A model generated the notes under the pieces. It saw only the letters and a program-made list of their open reading frames with translations. It ran no database searches and was not told the DNA's origin. From the NCBI RefSeq assembly GCF_009688945.1, contig NZ_AP021874.1, positions 4,092,001-4,156,000 on the forward strand: DNA of 64,000 bases. The letters run 5' to 3'. The position numbers and the translations under genes are program-made. Origin of the DNA: Desulfosarcina alkanivorans (GTDB lineage: Bacteria; Desulfobacterota; Desulfobacteria; Desulfobacterales; Desulfosarcinaceae). Below are positions 1 to 9,050 of the stretch, in pieces; the stretch's first letter is position 1; each line of letters begins with the position of its first letter.

Positions 1-1
1 T

Positions 2-1336
2 GGTCTTGCCTTGGCAAAAAAAGAGCAGTATAGATTTCAAGCAGAGATCGAAAAGGGGCATGCCCAAGATGTTTGCATTATGATATACACATCGGGTACC
101 ACCGGCCCTCCTAAAGGAGCCATGGTGAACCATCGCAACATCGAAGCGATGACCCGTGCTGCCGCGGCAGCTATGGAAATTGACGACACGGATAGCGTTG
201 TTTCCTATTTGCCCCTTTGCCATGTGGCCGAGCAGATCTTCAGTCTTTATTTGCCTCTATATTTTGGTGTCCAGGTAAATTTTGCGGAAAGCATCGCTAC
301 GATCCAAAATGATCTCAGGGAAATCGCTCCAACCGTTTTTTTGGGTGTGCCCCGCATTTGGGAGAAATTACAGAATTCCATCATTGTCAACATTCAGGAT
401 TCCAGTTGGTTGAAACAGAACATTTTTAACCTTTGTATGAAAATCGGATATGGGGTTTGCGATCGACGACTGGCCGGTAAAAAGGTAGTAATTGGCCTTG
501 CGCTGATCTGGTGGGCCTGCTATGGCTTCATCTTCAGGGCGCTGCAGAATTACGTAGGACTTCGAAATGTACGGCTGTGTTTTTCCGCAGCAGCGAAGAT
601 AAGCCCCGAAGTGCTGAGATATTTCCACGCGATTGGCATTCGCGTCAAGGAAGGTTATGGAATGACTGAGTGCACAGGGCTGTCCTTCATTCACAAGGGA
701 GACGACATCAAGCTCGGTACAGTGGGAAAGCCACTGGACTGCATCACATTCAAGCTCGCACCGGACGGGGAGTTGATGAAGCGTGGGCCTAGCATTTTTT
801 CCGGCTATTACAAAAATCCGGCGGCCACAACCGAAGCAATTGTTGATGGCTGGCTCATGACTGGAGATATCGCCGAGGTACACGAAGACGGTCATCTTGC
901 CATCGTAGACCGCAAAAAAGACATCCTTATCACTTCGGGCGGAAAGAACATCGCACCTTCTTTATTGGAAAACGAACTCAAAGTTAGCCCCTTCATCAAG
1001 GAGGCCATCATCTTGGGCGACGACCGCAAGTTTGTCTCGGCAATGATTCAGATTGATTTCGAAAACGTTGGCAAATGGGCCACGGATCATCACCTTGCCT
1101 ATACCAATTTCAAGTCGCTCTCAAAACTTCCTGAGGTCCATGACCTGATTCAAAGAGAAGTGGACGAAGTCAACGAACAGTTTGCTCGGGTGGAGAATGT
1201 GCGAAAGTTCCTGCTACTAACTAAGGAACTTGATCACGATGACGACGAACTGACCGCTACCATGAAAGTCCGTCGAGCCAACATCTACAAAAAATTTTCG
1301 GAGGAAATCCAGGCTATTTATGGGGTACAGGACTAG
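2..1336 (+). CDS. Long-chain acyl-CoA synthetase (AMP-forming), 5' end outside window
   Basis: Activates fatty acids to acyl-CoA with ATP through an acyl-adenylate. The frame is open to the left edge, so the N-terminal part is missing; about 440 residues are visible. The AMP-binding P-loop TSGTTGPPKG lies about 25 residues after the first possible start at 11. The adenylate motif YGMTECTG and the hinge region GDIAEVHEDGHLAIVDRKKD follow. The C-terminus has the insert and the TMKVRR lysine typical of the large FadD15/FAA-type synthetases rather than the short medium-chain type. It reads rightward and is followed by an IS630-type element 20-80 bases downstream. Family assignment is firm; chain-length preference is unknown. 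Confidence 0.9.
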   Translation, partial: GLALAKKEQYRFQAEIEKGHAQDVCIMIYTSGTTGPPKGAMVNHRNIEAMTRAAAAAMEIDDTDSVVSYLPLCHVAEQIFSLYLPLYFGVQVNFAESIATIQNDLREIAPTVFLGVPRIWEKLQNSIIVNIQDSSWLKQNIFNLCMKIGYGVCDRRLAGKKVVIGLALIWWACYGFIFRALQNYVGLRNVRLCFSAAAKISPEVLRYFHAIGIRVKEGYGMTECTGLSFIHKGDDIKLGTVGKPLDCITFKLAPDGELMKRGPSIFSGYYKNPAATTEAIVDGWLMTGDIAEVHEDGHLAIVDRKKDILITSGGKNIAPSLLENELKVSPFIKEAIILGDDRKFVSAMIQIDFENVGKWATDHHLAYTNFKSLSKLPEVHDLIQREVDEVNEQFARVENVRKFLLLTKELDHDDDELTATMKVRRANIYKKFSEEIQAIYGVQD

Positions 1337-1357
1337 ATGTGAAGTCAGTGCCTACCA

Positions 1358-2484
1358 TTATTATTAATACGGCAATTAAACATACCAATTTTCTCTCATT
1401 TGTGCTATAGCATCGTTTATGGAAAAGACAGATACACGAAAACTGAAACCCGAGGTGCAACAGGAACTTCGCAACCAGGCCATCAGGCTTCGTCAAGCCG
1501 GACGGACGTATAAGGAAATCGGCGCGATTGTTGGCGTTCACCACACGAATGTTTGCAAGTGGTGGAAGGCCTACGAGCAAGGTGGTCAAAAAGCGATCAA
1601 ACACAAACAGCGGGGTCGCCGCAAAGGTACTTGCCGCACACTGACGGATGATCAGGAGCGCGAGCTACAACGATTGATAAAAGATCGATGCCCCGACCAG
1701 TTGAAGCTTCCTTTTGCCTTATGGACACGCATCGCTGTCCAGCAGTTTGTGAACCAGTTGTATTCGATTCAAATTCCCATTCGAACGGTTGGGGAATATT
1801 TGAAGCGCTGGGGATTTACCCCGCCAAAGCCGCTCACCAGGGCATATGAAAGGAATCCGAAGGCCGTCCAACAATGGCTGGACGAAACGTATCCGACTAT
1901 TGCCGAGCGAGCTAAAACAGAACAGGCCGAAATTCATTGGGGCGATGAGACAGGTTTATTGAACAACGCTTACTACCATCGCAGCTACGCCTCAGCTGGT
2001 AAAACACCGGCGATACGGTTGCCAGCCAAGCGAGAAAAGATCTCCATGATATCGACCGTGACCAACCAGGGTAAAGTTCGGTTCATGGTGTATGAAAATG
2101 CCATGAATTTAAAAACGCTGATCCGATTCATGACCCGACTGATAAAAGATGCAGACCGGAAAGTGTTTTTGATACTGGACAATTTGCGCACCCATCATAG
2201 CAAACCGGTTAGGGAATGGCTTGAGGGACACAAGGATGCAATTGAAGTGTTCTTCCTGCCATCCTATTCACCTGAGCTGAACCCTGATGAATATTTAAAC
2301 CGTGATCTGAAACTCAATGTCCATAAGAACAAACCGGCGCGAACAAAATAACAGTTGAAACGAAAAACCATTGGTCACTTGCGAAAGCTTCAAAAGCTGC
2401 CCAAAAGAATCATGAAGTACTTTAAAGATCCCAACATTGCCTATGCTGCATAGTTGGTGCGTTTAGTTGCCAGAGTAATAACAT
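1358..2484 (+). mobile_element. IS630-family insertion sequence with imperfect terminal inverted repeats
   Basis: The transposase frame is bounded by two 30-base arms, 1358-1387 and 2455-2484. Reverse-complementing the right arm gives 22 of 30 matches with the left, including a shared AAAC and a CCA end on the inner side. Several TA dinucleotides lie just outside both arms, as expected for IS630 target preference, but exact outer ends and the target duplication could not be fixed. The element sits between the acyl-CoA synthetase and a crotonase gene and breaks neither. Confidence 0.7.
1419..2453 (+). pseudogene. IS630-family transposase with premature stop
   Basis: DDE transposase that would move the surrounding IS. 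The N-terminal helix-turn-helix is at residues 15-55 (motif YKEIGAIVGVHHTNVCKWW). The catalytic acidic residues are visible in HWGDETG, FLILDNLRTHHS and SPELNPDEYLNRDLK. Translation stops at TAA 2349-2351 after 310 residues. The same frame then continues without interruption for 33 codons (beginning QLKRKTIGHLRKLQ) to TAG at 2451-2453, which gives the usual family length of about 345. A single G-to-T change of GAA to TAA explains the break. The three catalytic residues precede the stop, so residual activity cannot be excluded, but the conserved tail is lost. Confidence 0.85.
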
Positions 2485-2541
2485 TTTGATCGCCGTAGCT
2501 TACCGATATAGGTTGTAAACGATCGGATTCTAAAGCATCCA

Positions 2542-3264
2542 TTGAATGATTACATGAGAAATTCTTCACAAGTCTCCTCCCTTATGAGAGAAGATGTGGC
2601 GCTGATCACACTGGATGACGGCAAAGCCAACACGCTCAGCCATGAGAGCATTGCCGCACTGCGCGAGGCGTTATCACTTGCCGAGTCCGAATCAAGGGCT
2701 GTCGTGCTCAGCGGCAGACCAGGCTTTTTTTGCGCGGGGTTCGACCTAAAGCTTGCAAGAGCCGGCCATGAAGCCATGCGCGGTTTGGTCGCCGCCGGTG
2801 CAGATATGCTGATGCAAATTTTGTCCTTTCCCCAGCCGGTACTCATGGCCTGCACAGGACACGCAATGGCCATGGGAGCGGTCATGTTGCTAAGTGCCGA
2901 TGTTTGCATTGGGGCAGAGGGGCCATTCAAGATTGGTCTTAATGAGGTTTCGATAGGCATGCCTTTACCTGCCTTTGTAGTGGAACTCGCCCGGAGCCGA
3001 CTGAGCCCGCGTCACTTCTTTGCTGCAACGTGTAATGCGCGGATCTATGACCCGATAGGCGCCGTGCAGGCCGGCTACCTGGATCGGATATGCTCACCTG
3101 AAGGTGTGGTGGACCAGACTGTCGCGGAGGCAGGGAATTTGGGTAAAATCCTTGTTCCCGAAGCTCTAAAAATTACAAAACAATATGCCCGGAGCGCTAT
3201 AATAAATTCTTTGCGAAGCACCTTGTCTCGGGGCCTGAGTTCCTTTGAATTATTTGAGGGGTAG
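2542..3264 (+). CDS. Enoyl-CoA hydratase/isomerase (crotonase) family protein
   Basis: Crotonase-fold protein acting on acyl-CoA thioesters, 240 residues. The oxyanion-hole segment FFCAGFDLK is near residue 63. The second active-site glutamate is present at about 135 (GLNEVSIGMP). The first catalytic glutamate, normally in GGGxELAL, is replaced in AMGAVMLLSADV. This resembles the short crotonase subfamily that lacks one acid, so it may be an isomerase or thioesterase-like member rather than a true hydratase. The start at 2542 has no clear ribosome binding site; ATG at 2554 is an alternative. It lies 57 bases after the IS630 right arm. Confidence 0.8.
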   Translation: MNDYMRNSSQVSSLMREDVALITLDDGKANTLSHESIAALREALSLAESESRAVVLSGRPGFFCAGFDLKLARAGHEAMRGLVAAGADMLMQILSFPQPVLMACTGHAMAMGAVMLLSADVCIGAEGPFKIGLNEVSIGMPLPAFVVELARSRLSPRHFFAATCNARIYDPIGAVQAGYLDRICSPEGVVDQTVAEAGNLGKILVPEALKITKQYARSAIINSLRSTLSRGLSSFELFEG

Positions 3265-3565
3265 TGGTGTGTTTCTCTGGCCGGATAAGGTACTCTATTC
3301 CGTTGGTATTCAATGGCAAAGAAGATTATTCACACCCAGAAAAGCAAGCTAGATCTCGACCCGCTGGATTCGTGAAACCTAGAAGGTCTCCAGAGGCTTT
3401 CTCGATGAAACCAAATTGGATCGGGACGTTCAACATCAAATTGATTTCAATTTCGAAGGCGTTTTACAATAAGTCCTGACCAAACTGAGAAATAGTACGC
3501 CGCCAACGATTATGAACTTATTTGTCTGAACTGGAAAAAAGCAAGGAACTAAATAAGGAGTGACC
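3265..3565 (+). other. Intergenic, no convincing gene
   Basis: A 71-codon open frame starting with GTG at 3264 runs to 3479 but has no recognisable family motif or ribosome binding site, and its composition is unremarkable. I see nothing else here except the AAGGAG ribosome binding site at 3555-3560 for the next gene. Confidence 0.5.
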
Positions 3566-4375
3566 ATGAAAGCCAGACTCGGATTGATCGGCCTTGGAAA
3601 GATGGGTATGGTCATGGCTGAAAATCTGCTTAAAAAAGGATATCCATTAGCTGTATTCGATTTGGACCAAAAACGGGTAAAGCGGCTTGTTAATCTTGGC
3701 GCTTCGGCAGTATCAGGCCCGGATCAAGTTGCAGAGAATTCAGATCTTTTGCTGATTATCGTTCGGACGACAGAACAGGTCCGCTACGTCCTTTTCGGAG
3801 AAAATGGTGTGGTTTCAGCCTCATCGTTACCGTCGGCAATAGCGGTGATGTCCACCATCAGCCCCGTTGACGCAAGGAAAATGGCCAAGCCATTCCAAAA
3901 TAAAGGGATCGGGTTCATCGATGCCCCGGTCAGCGGAGCCAGACTGCGGGCCGAGTCCGGCGACTTGACCATCATGGTGGGGGGAGATAGTGGCATATAC
4001 CGAAAATTTCTTCCGATATTCGAGGTGATCGGCCGCCATGTCGTGCATGTGGGGTCGGTGGGGGCAGGACAGACCGCCAAATTGGTCAACAACATGCTGT
4101 TGTTGGTCAACATGTGCGTTGCCCATGAGGCCAAAGCGCTAATCGAAGATACCGGAATGGACCATGACACAATATTTGATCTTATTCGCGTGAGTACCGG
4201 GCAGAGTTGGGTTATTGACAATTGGAATACGGTGGCTGGATGGTGGCAGCATTATTCACCGGGAACCGCGCTCGACCTTCTGTACGAGGATATCGATATC
4301 ACCCTGCAGTTGGGAGAAAAACACCAGGTTCCGTTATACCTGTCGGCATTGGCCAAACAACTATTACGTTACTGA
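3566..4375 (+). CDS. NAD-dependent beta-hydroxyacid dehydrogenase (3-hydroxyisobutyrate dehydrogenase-like)
   Basis: Oxidises a beta-hydroxyacid (3-hydroxyisobutyrate, tartronate semialdehyde or similar) to the semialdehyde with NAD(P). ATG 3566 is chosen because AAGGAG sits 5 bases upstream; the frame would also allow GTG at 3560, which overlaps that site. The Rossmann motif GLIGLGKMGMVMAENL is at residues 6-21. The substrate loop DAPVSGA and the catalytic-lysine motif GAGQTAKLVNN near residue 170 are intact. It ends at LSALAKQLLRY, roughly 20 residues short of typical family members, which may be a C-terminal truncation. Valine catabolism would fit the acyl-CoA setting, but that is inference. 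Confidence 0.85.
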   Translation: MKARLGLIGLGKMGMVMAENLLKKGYPLAVFDLDQKRVKRLVNLGASAVSGPDQVAENSDLLLIIVRTTEQVRYVLFGENGVVSASSLPSAIAVMSTISPVDARKMAKPFQNKGIGFIDAPVSGARLRAESGDLTIMVGGDSGIYRKFLPIFEVIGRHVVHVGSVGAGQTAKLVNNMLLLVNMCVAHEAKALIEDTGMDHDTIFDLIRVSTGQSWVIDNWNTVAGWWQHYSPGTALDLLYEDIDITLQLGEKHQVPLYLSALAKQLLRY

Positions 4376-4777
4376 TTTTAATACCTTGAGTTTAAGTTGG
4401 CTTTGGCTAAATCGAAAGCAGTTGGATTGCCTGACAGACGTATTGAGTGAGCGCTTAAGCAAAAATTTGAAAACGGTTAACTCATTTATGGAGAGACCTC
4501 GGCCGAAAGGCGCTTGCTATTGGTAAACCTCCCCAAATACCAACCTTTAATTATTGGCACCGCCACCCTTCGGCTGAGGTCACTCCGCCAATTTTTTTTG
4601 GGAGGCCGATTATTTGAAAAGCTACTTTATTTTAGCAAATGCGCCAAGGTCTGGTAGCTTTTTCATAGGATCAGGGCCATTCAAAATATATAGCCGACAG
4701 CCTGACACGTCTTATAAAAGACTATGATCGGAAATCCTAAGGTAATAGTTTCGAAAAGACTTTATTGATTCCGAGAG
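4376..4777. repeat. Convergent intergenic region with long inverted repeat
   Basis: The rightward and leftward gene sets meet here. Arms 4495-4510 and 4566-4581 are reverse complements at 14 of 16 bases and enclose about 55 bases. A run of eight T follows at 4592-4599. A second weaker pair, AAAAGCTAC near 4618 and GTAGCTTTTT near 4652, could form another stem. They may serve as transcription terminators for the convergent genes, or be the remains of a small repeat element. No gene is seen. Confidence 0.45.
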
Positions 4778-5446
4778 TTATTTTAATAAAATCAGGGCAT
4801 CCACTGCAACGGGTTGGTTGCCTCTTATGATTAAAGGATTAATATCAATTTCTTCTATCTTTTCGACTTCCATTCCGATTTGTCCAATGGTTATCAAAAG
4901 CTTGGCCAGCATGGTACGGTCCACAGGTTCCATTCCACGGAAGGCTTCCAGCATTTTATGCCCTTTAATTTCATCCATCATTTCAAAAGCGTCGATTTCT
5001 TCTATAGGGGCGACTCGAAAACAGACGTCCTGTAAAATCTCGGTAAAGATGCCACCCAAACCAAACATTACGCACGGTCCGAACTGGGGATCCCTTTTCA
5101 ACCCCGCCACTAGTTCTCTCTTCCCCTGAACCATTTCTTGGACAAGGACTTCACTCCCGGCCTCATTCATCAATTCGGAAATCCTATTAAAGGCAAATAG
5201 CGCTTCATCCTCGTCGTGAATGCCTACCTGCACTAAACCCTTTTCAGTCTTGTGGCCAATTTCCGCCGAGCATCCCTTGAGAACAATCGGATAACCGATC
5301 TCTTGGATAGCCTCCTTCAAGTTGTTTTCATTTGCAACCAATACCTCCTTCGTAATCGGAATATCGTATTGGGCAAGCAATTTCTTCGATTCGAATTCGG
5401 AAAGTGCCGTCCGACCCTTTTTTAACGCCTCATCAATGATTTCCAT
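4778..5446 (-). CDS. Acyl-CoA synthetase (ADP-forming), beta subunit (ATP-grasp)
   Basis: Beta subunit of an NDP-forming acyl-CoA synthetase: acyl-CoA + ADP + Pi to acid + CoA + ATP, or the reverse. The protein has 222 residues and is an ATP-grasp domain: LSEFESKKLLAQYDIPI at the start, the nucleotide-binding VLKGCSAEIGHKTEKG (about 57-72), VQEMVQGKRELVAGLKRDPQFG, and EIDINPL near residue 200. The start overlaps the end of the alpha gene by 14 bases, so the two are translationally coupled. The split alpha/beta arrangement resembles archaeal ACD enzymes. It could conserve energy at the end of an anaerobic acid oxidation (inference). Confidence 0.9.
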   Translation of the reverse strand: MEIIDEALKKGRTALSEFESKKLLAQYDIPITKEVLVANENNLKEAIQEIGYPIVLKGCSAEIGHKTEKGLVQVGIHDEDEALFAFNRISELMNEAGSEVLVQEMVQGKRELVAGLKRDPQFGPCVMFGLGGIFTEILQDVCFRVAPIEEIDAFEMMDEIKGHKMLEAFRGMEPVDRTMLAKLLITIGQIGMEVEKIEEIDINPLIIRGNQPVAVDALILLK

Positions 5447-6905
5447 TATTTCCCCCTGAAGGCCTTAATTTATACCGATTCTTGATTTTTCGATACTCCC
5501 ATAGGGCGGCCATAGCGCTCACAGCCCTTTCGGGAGTTGGGTAGACCGGGATACCGTGATCCTGTATTAAGGCCACGGCACTATCCTCACGTCCGGTAAA
5601 ACTCGCGCAAAAAATTGGTTTATTTGATTTTTTCGGAAGGTTACAGAACTCAATGCAAATCTTTTCAACCGCCTCTTCTAACAAATCCTGGGTTAATCCG
5701 TTCGTATTGCCGGTCATGGCAATTTTATCCTTGAAATGAACGGGGCCGAAAATCCCGTAGAATAGCATACCGTCAATCTCTTTAAGATTTAGAATCAAGT
5801 TTGGCAACTTCTTAAATATCAATCCCAAATCATAATTCATCGTGACATCCACAGGGTTTACGCTCGATGCCGCCGATGGTATCATAGCTTTGATTTTGTT
5901 GCGGACTTTTGAAGAAAAGATAGGGATATGTAGGCCGCTCCTTTCAGCCGCATCAGCCATTGAACTCCCTGGACCGCCCGAATTTGTTAACACTGCAAAG
6001 CTTTTTCCTTTGGGCAGAGGTTGGCTAGATAAAGCTAGACTCCAGTCAAAAAGTTCAGTCACGTCGTTGGCCCTAAGAATGCCGGCCTGTTGAAAAAGTC
6101 CTCTATACAACTTGTCCGGACTTCCCATGGAGCCCGTATGAGAAGCGTTAGCTCGAGCCCCGGCCTCTGTTCCGCCAGCAGATACCGCGATGATTGATTT
6201 CTTTGCTGTAATTTCTCTAGCAACCTTCAGAAAGTCGACCGGTCTTTTAATCCCCTCGATGTACAATGCAATGGATCGGGTTTGGTCATCCCTGCCAAGA
6301 TATTCAAGGCAGTCCACCATATCGATATCGGCCTGGTTCCCGATACTAATTGCCTGGCTAATCCCCATTCCTATTTTTTCGAAGTAGTTCAATGTTTGGG
6401 TTACGTAGCTGCCACTTTGGGATATGATTCCAACATGCCCAGGTGAATATTTTTCAGGAAACCAAGTTGTATTCAGACCGATTCGACTGTTGATAATACC
6501 AATACAATTTGGCCCAAGAAAGCGGATTCCATATTTTTGGGCAATTCTAATCAAATCCTCCTGAGCCTTTTTCCCATTTTTGCCAGTTTCACCATAACCG
6601 GCTGTTATTATGATTGCATGTTTGATTCCTGCTCTACCGCATTCATCAAGAACGGCAGGGACTGCCTTTCCAGGTATTACCAGTACAGCCAAGTCAACAG
6701 GTTTATTAAGAGAAGATATATTGGGATAAGCTTTGAGCCCTATAACTTCTTTTTCTTTTCTATGAATTGGATAAATTCTGCCTTGGTAACCACTCTTGAG
6801 AATTGTCACGAGTTGGGCAGTGCCTATCGTTGAGAGGGAGTTGGACCCCCCTAAGTAAACGATGGATTTCGGGTTCATGATTGTTTGTAACGGGTTGACG
6901 TGCAT
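5433..6905 (-). CDS. Acyl-CoA synthetase (ADP-forming), alpha subunit
   Basis: CoA-binding and phosphohistidine subunit of the ADP-forming acyl-CoA synthetase completed by the overlapping beta gene. ATG 6905 is preferred because GGAGGT (6912-6917, minus strand) lies 6 bases upstream; ATG 6926 would place that site inside the gene. The domains are the CoA-binding Rossmann fold (SIVYLGGSNSLSTIG near the N-terminus), the ligase domain with GPNCIGIINS and SQSGSYVTQTL, and the conserved histidine in ASHTGSMGSPDK that carries the phosphate. The C-terminal subdomain has LTNSGGPGSSMADA. It is followed by the beta subunit with a 14-base overlap. Confidence 0.9.
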   Translation of the reverse strand: MHVNPLQTIMNPKSIVYLGGSNSLSTIGTAQLVTILKSGYQGRIYPIHRKEKEVIGLKAYPNISSLNKPVDLAVLVIPGKAVPAVLDECGRAGIKHAIIITAGYGETGKNGKKAQEDLIRIAQKYGIRFLGPNCIGIINSRIGLNTTWFPEKYSPGHVGIISQSGSYVTQTLNYFEKIGMGISQAISIGNQADIDMVDCLEYLGRDDQTRSIALYIEGIKRPVDFLKVAREITAKKSIIAVSAGGTEAGARANASHTGSMGSPDKLYRGLFQQAGILRANDVTELFDWSLALSSQPLPKGKSFAVLTNSGGPGSSMADAAERSGLHIPIFSSKVRNKIKAMIPSAASSVNPVDVTMNYDLGLIFKKLPNLILNLKEIDGMLFYGIFGPVHFKDKIAMTGNTNGLTQDLLEEAVEKICIEFCNLPKKSNKPIFCASFTGREDSAVALIQDHGIPVYPTPERAVSAMAALWEYRKIKNRYKLRPSGGNNGNH

Positions 6906-7214
6906 GGGGTAACCTCCGGAAACCATTTAGGCGGTATTCTTTACCGGAATATGAATTTCAGTAGTGATGTTATCGGGTTGTTGAAAAACGGTACTTTCTT
7001 AAGACCTCGAATCGGCAAAATTGTATCTTCAACCGGCACACTACATTCGGCGGATAACTGCATGGTTTTGGAAAAAATCCGAGTATCAGTAAAAATGCGC
7101 TCGAGACTGCAAGCGAAAGCAGATGTCTTCATGCAGTCATATAGAATTGCCGCCACACCCCTATTGCCATTGCGACATGGAAAACCAAACAGCCACAATC
7201 GCTTTGTGAAAGCA
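6906..7214. other. Intergenic, nothing recognised
   Basis: Gap of about 310 bases between two leftward ADP-forming synthetase alpha genes. Open frames on both strands cross it but show no family motif. It may hold a promoter for the 5433-6905 gene pair; no clear -35/-10 pair was identified. Confidence 0.4.
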
Positions 7215-8603
7215 TTACACACTCTGCGATTTGTGTCTTGTTGTATAGTCCCGCAGCAGGGACAAAGCTTGAATGCTTTCCATGGGATTGTCAAAAACCG
7301 GAAAGGAATTGGCTGCTTTTAACTGCTCCAAGTGTCTCTTTTCGGTGAAAAAACTGAGCCCTATGGGTTTGTCTAACTCATTGCTGATTGAGCGAAAAAG
7401 CTCCAGAAGCTCTTTCGGGCTAGAGATTTCACTACCTATCATTTTTGCCATTTCCGGTCCGTACATGAAAGAAAGCGATAGTCCATCAATGTTATCCAGA
7501 GATAAACATTGCTTTACGGACTTTAATAAAATATCAAAGCTGTGAATATCGCCGAAATCCATTGGATTGGACATGCGTATTACCCCGCCCCTACGATACC
7601 TTTCAATTTCTTGAATCAGCTTTGACGGCAGCTCTGGGCAAACAAAACCATATGATTCACATGCGTCTCCAAGGATAACCGAAAATCCACCTGATAGCGA
7701 TATGGCTACCAAACGGTTGCCTTTAAGCGGTGGCAGGCGTAGAGCCTTTGCACAAATTACCATTTCATGCAGACTCCTCACCCGGGGGACCCCCGCTTGC
7801 TTCATGGCTCCTTCGATAACCCTATCATTGTTAGCAAGTGCTGCGGTATGTGATTTGGCCACTTTAGAAGCCGTTGGTCCCACATTAGATTTGAACAGGA
7901 TAATCGGCTTCGGTGATCTTTTCGCCAATCTTATAAATTCTTTTCCATTGTCAATACTTTCCAGATAGAGATGGATCTGTTTGGTATCCTCGTCTTCTAT
8001 CAAGTACTCGATAAGATCTAGCTCATCTACATCCAATTTGTTCCCTGTGCTAATAATTTTCGAAAACCCGATGTACTCATCTGAGAAATAATGGGCAGCT
8101 TGATTAGCGATTCCTCCACTTTGGGCGACCAAACTAATTGAACCTTTTATGAAGTTCCGCGTATTAATCGGGTTAAAAGGTGTGCAAAGACCCGATCCAG
8201 TATTTATGGTTCCCACACAGTTAGGACCAATGAATCGGATGCGATGATGCTTTGCGACGTTAATAAGGTCTTTTTCCTCCTGATTATCCGTTTCTTTATA
8301 CTCCCGGTATCCCGCGCTAGAAACAATTACGTGTCGTATGCCCTTGAAACCACACGCTTCCACTGTTTGAGCTACCAGGTGGGAAGGCACAAGTATCACA
8401 GCAAGATCAATGCCCTCAGGCAGCTTTGCGGTATCTGTTATAATTTTTTTCCCATAAATCGTTCCCGGTTTATTTCCTACAGGATAAATTTTTCCCTCGA
8501 ATCCCATTTCCAGGCAGTTGCGTATAATAGTTTTTGCCAAATTCCTCGGATTGAGGCTCACACCAAATACAGCCAATGTCGATGGATAGAAAAATTGTTT
8601 CAT
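7215..8603 (-). CDS. Second acyl-CoA synthetase (ADP-forming) alpha-type subunit, no adjacent beta
   Basis: About 462 residues, same architecture as the 5433-6905 alpha subunit. The CoA-binding domain begins near STLAVFGVSLNPRNLAKTI. The ligase domain contains GPNCVGTINTGSGL and AQSGGIANQAAHYF, and the phosphohistidine is in KSHTAALANNDR. ATG 8603 is chosen because a GAGG site lies just upstream; GTG 8609 would overlap it. There is no ATP-grasp subunit next to it, so it may share the beta subunit at 4778-5446, or work in another partnership. The two alpha proteins are clearly diverged paralogs, not a recent duplication. Confidence 0.85.
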   Translation of the reverse strand: MKQFFYPSTLAVFGVSLNPRNLAKTIIRNCLEMGFEGKIYPVGNKPGTIYGKKIITDTAKLPEGIDLAVILVPSHLVAQTVEACGFKGIRHVIVSSAGYREYKETDNQEEKDLINVAKHHRIRFIGPNCVGTINTGSGLCTPFNPINTRNFIKGSISLVAQSGGIANQAAHYFSDEYIGFSKIISTGNKLDVDELDLIEYLIEDEDTKQIHLYLESIDNGKEFIRLAKRSPKPIILFKSNVGPTASKVAKSHTAALANNDRVIEGAMKQAGVPRVRSLHEMVICAKALRLPPLKGNRLVAISLSGGFSVILGDACESYGFVCPELPSKLIQEIERYRRGGVIRMSNPMDFGDIHSFDILLKSVKQCLSLDNIDGLSLSFMYGPEMAKMIGSEISSPKELLELFRSISNELDKPIGLSFFTEKRHLEQLKAANSFPVFDNPMESIQALSLLRDYTTRHKSQSV

Positions 8604-9050
8604 CGCCACCTCAGGTTCTATTGACTACGGAGCTAAGATTGAAAGATATGGTTGCAAGGTTACCGTAACCGCACCTACAGGCATTGTGAAATAAAATAAA
8701 AAGCTTGGCATCACCTCCAAGATAACAGATTGTTGATCGAATGCATCGAAATCCACAACTCCCAAACTATATTGATTGCATTAATAGCGGTCATAACAGG
8801 CTTCCGGATTTGAAAAACGTTGGTCAAATTTGATCTCGAGTCTTGAAAAATCCTCAGTAGTGGTAAAGCCTTTCAAGGCGACTCACTATTGTTGGTTATG
8901 AGGCCTTCAAAACACAGTCGTGTGACAGATGCGGTTACAAACGGCTCACTGGAGCTTCAAAGACAATCGTATCTGATCTTTTTCACTTATTACAAGTTTA
9001 GGGATTATTATGTTAGACGACTGGCCTTCAGTCAAAAGGCTTTATACTAC
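8604..9050. other. Intergenic, nothing firm
   Basis: Gap of about 450 bases between leftward genes. A 28-codon leftward frame (8711-8625) follows a GGAGGTG that abuts its ATG, but the spacing is too short for a good ribosome site and it matches nothing known. No other gene or RNA is recognised. Confidence 0.4.

Noticed and set aside
368-895. 175-codon leftward open frame
   Set aside because: Lies wholly inside the strongly supported acyl-CoA synthetase on the other strand and has no family motif.
3264-3479. 71-codon rightward frame after the crotonase
   Set aside because: GTG start, no ribosome site, no recognisable motif.
8625-8711. 28-codon possible leader peptide upstream of the second alpha subunit
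   Set aside because: The GGAGGTG abuts the ATG, so spacing is wrong, and no attenuation structure was seen.
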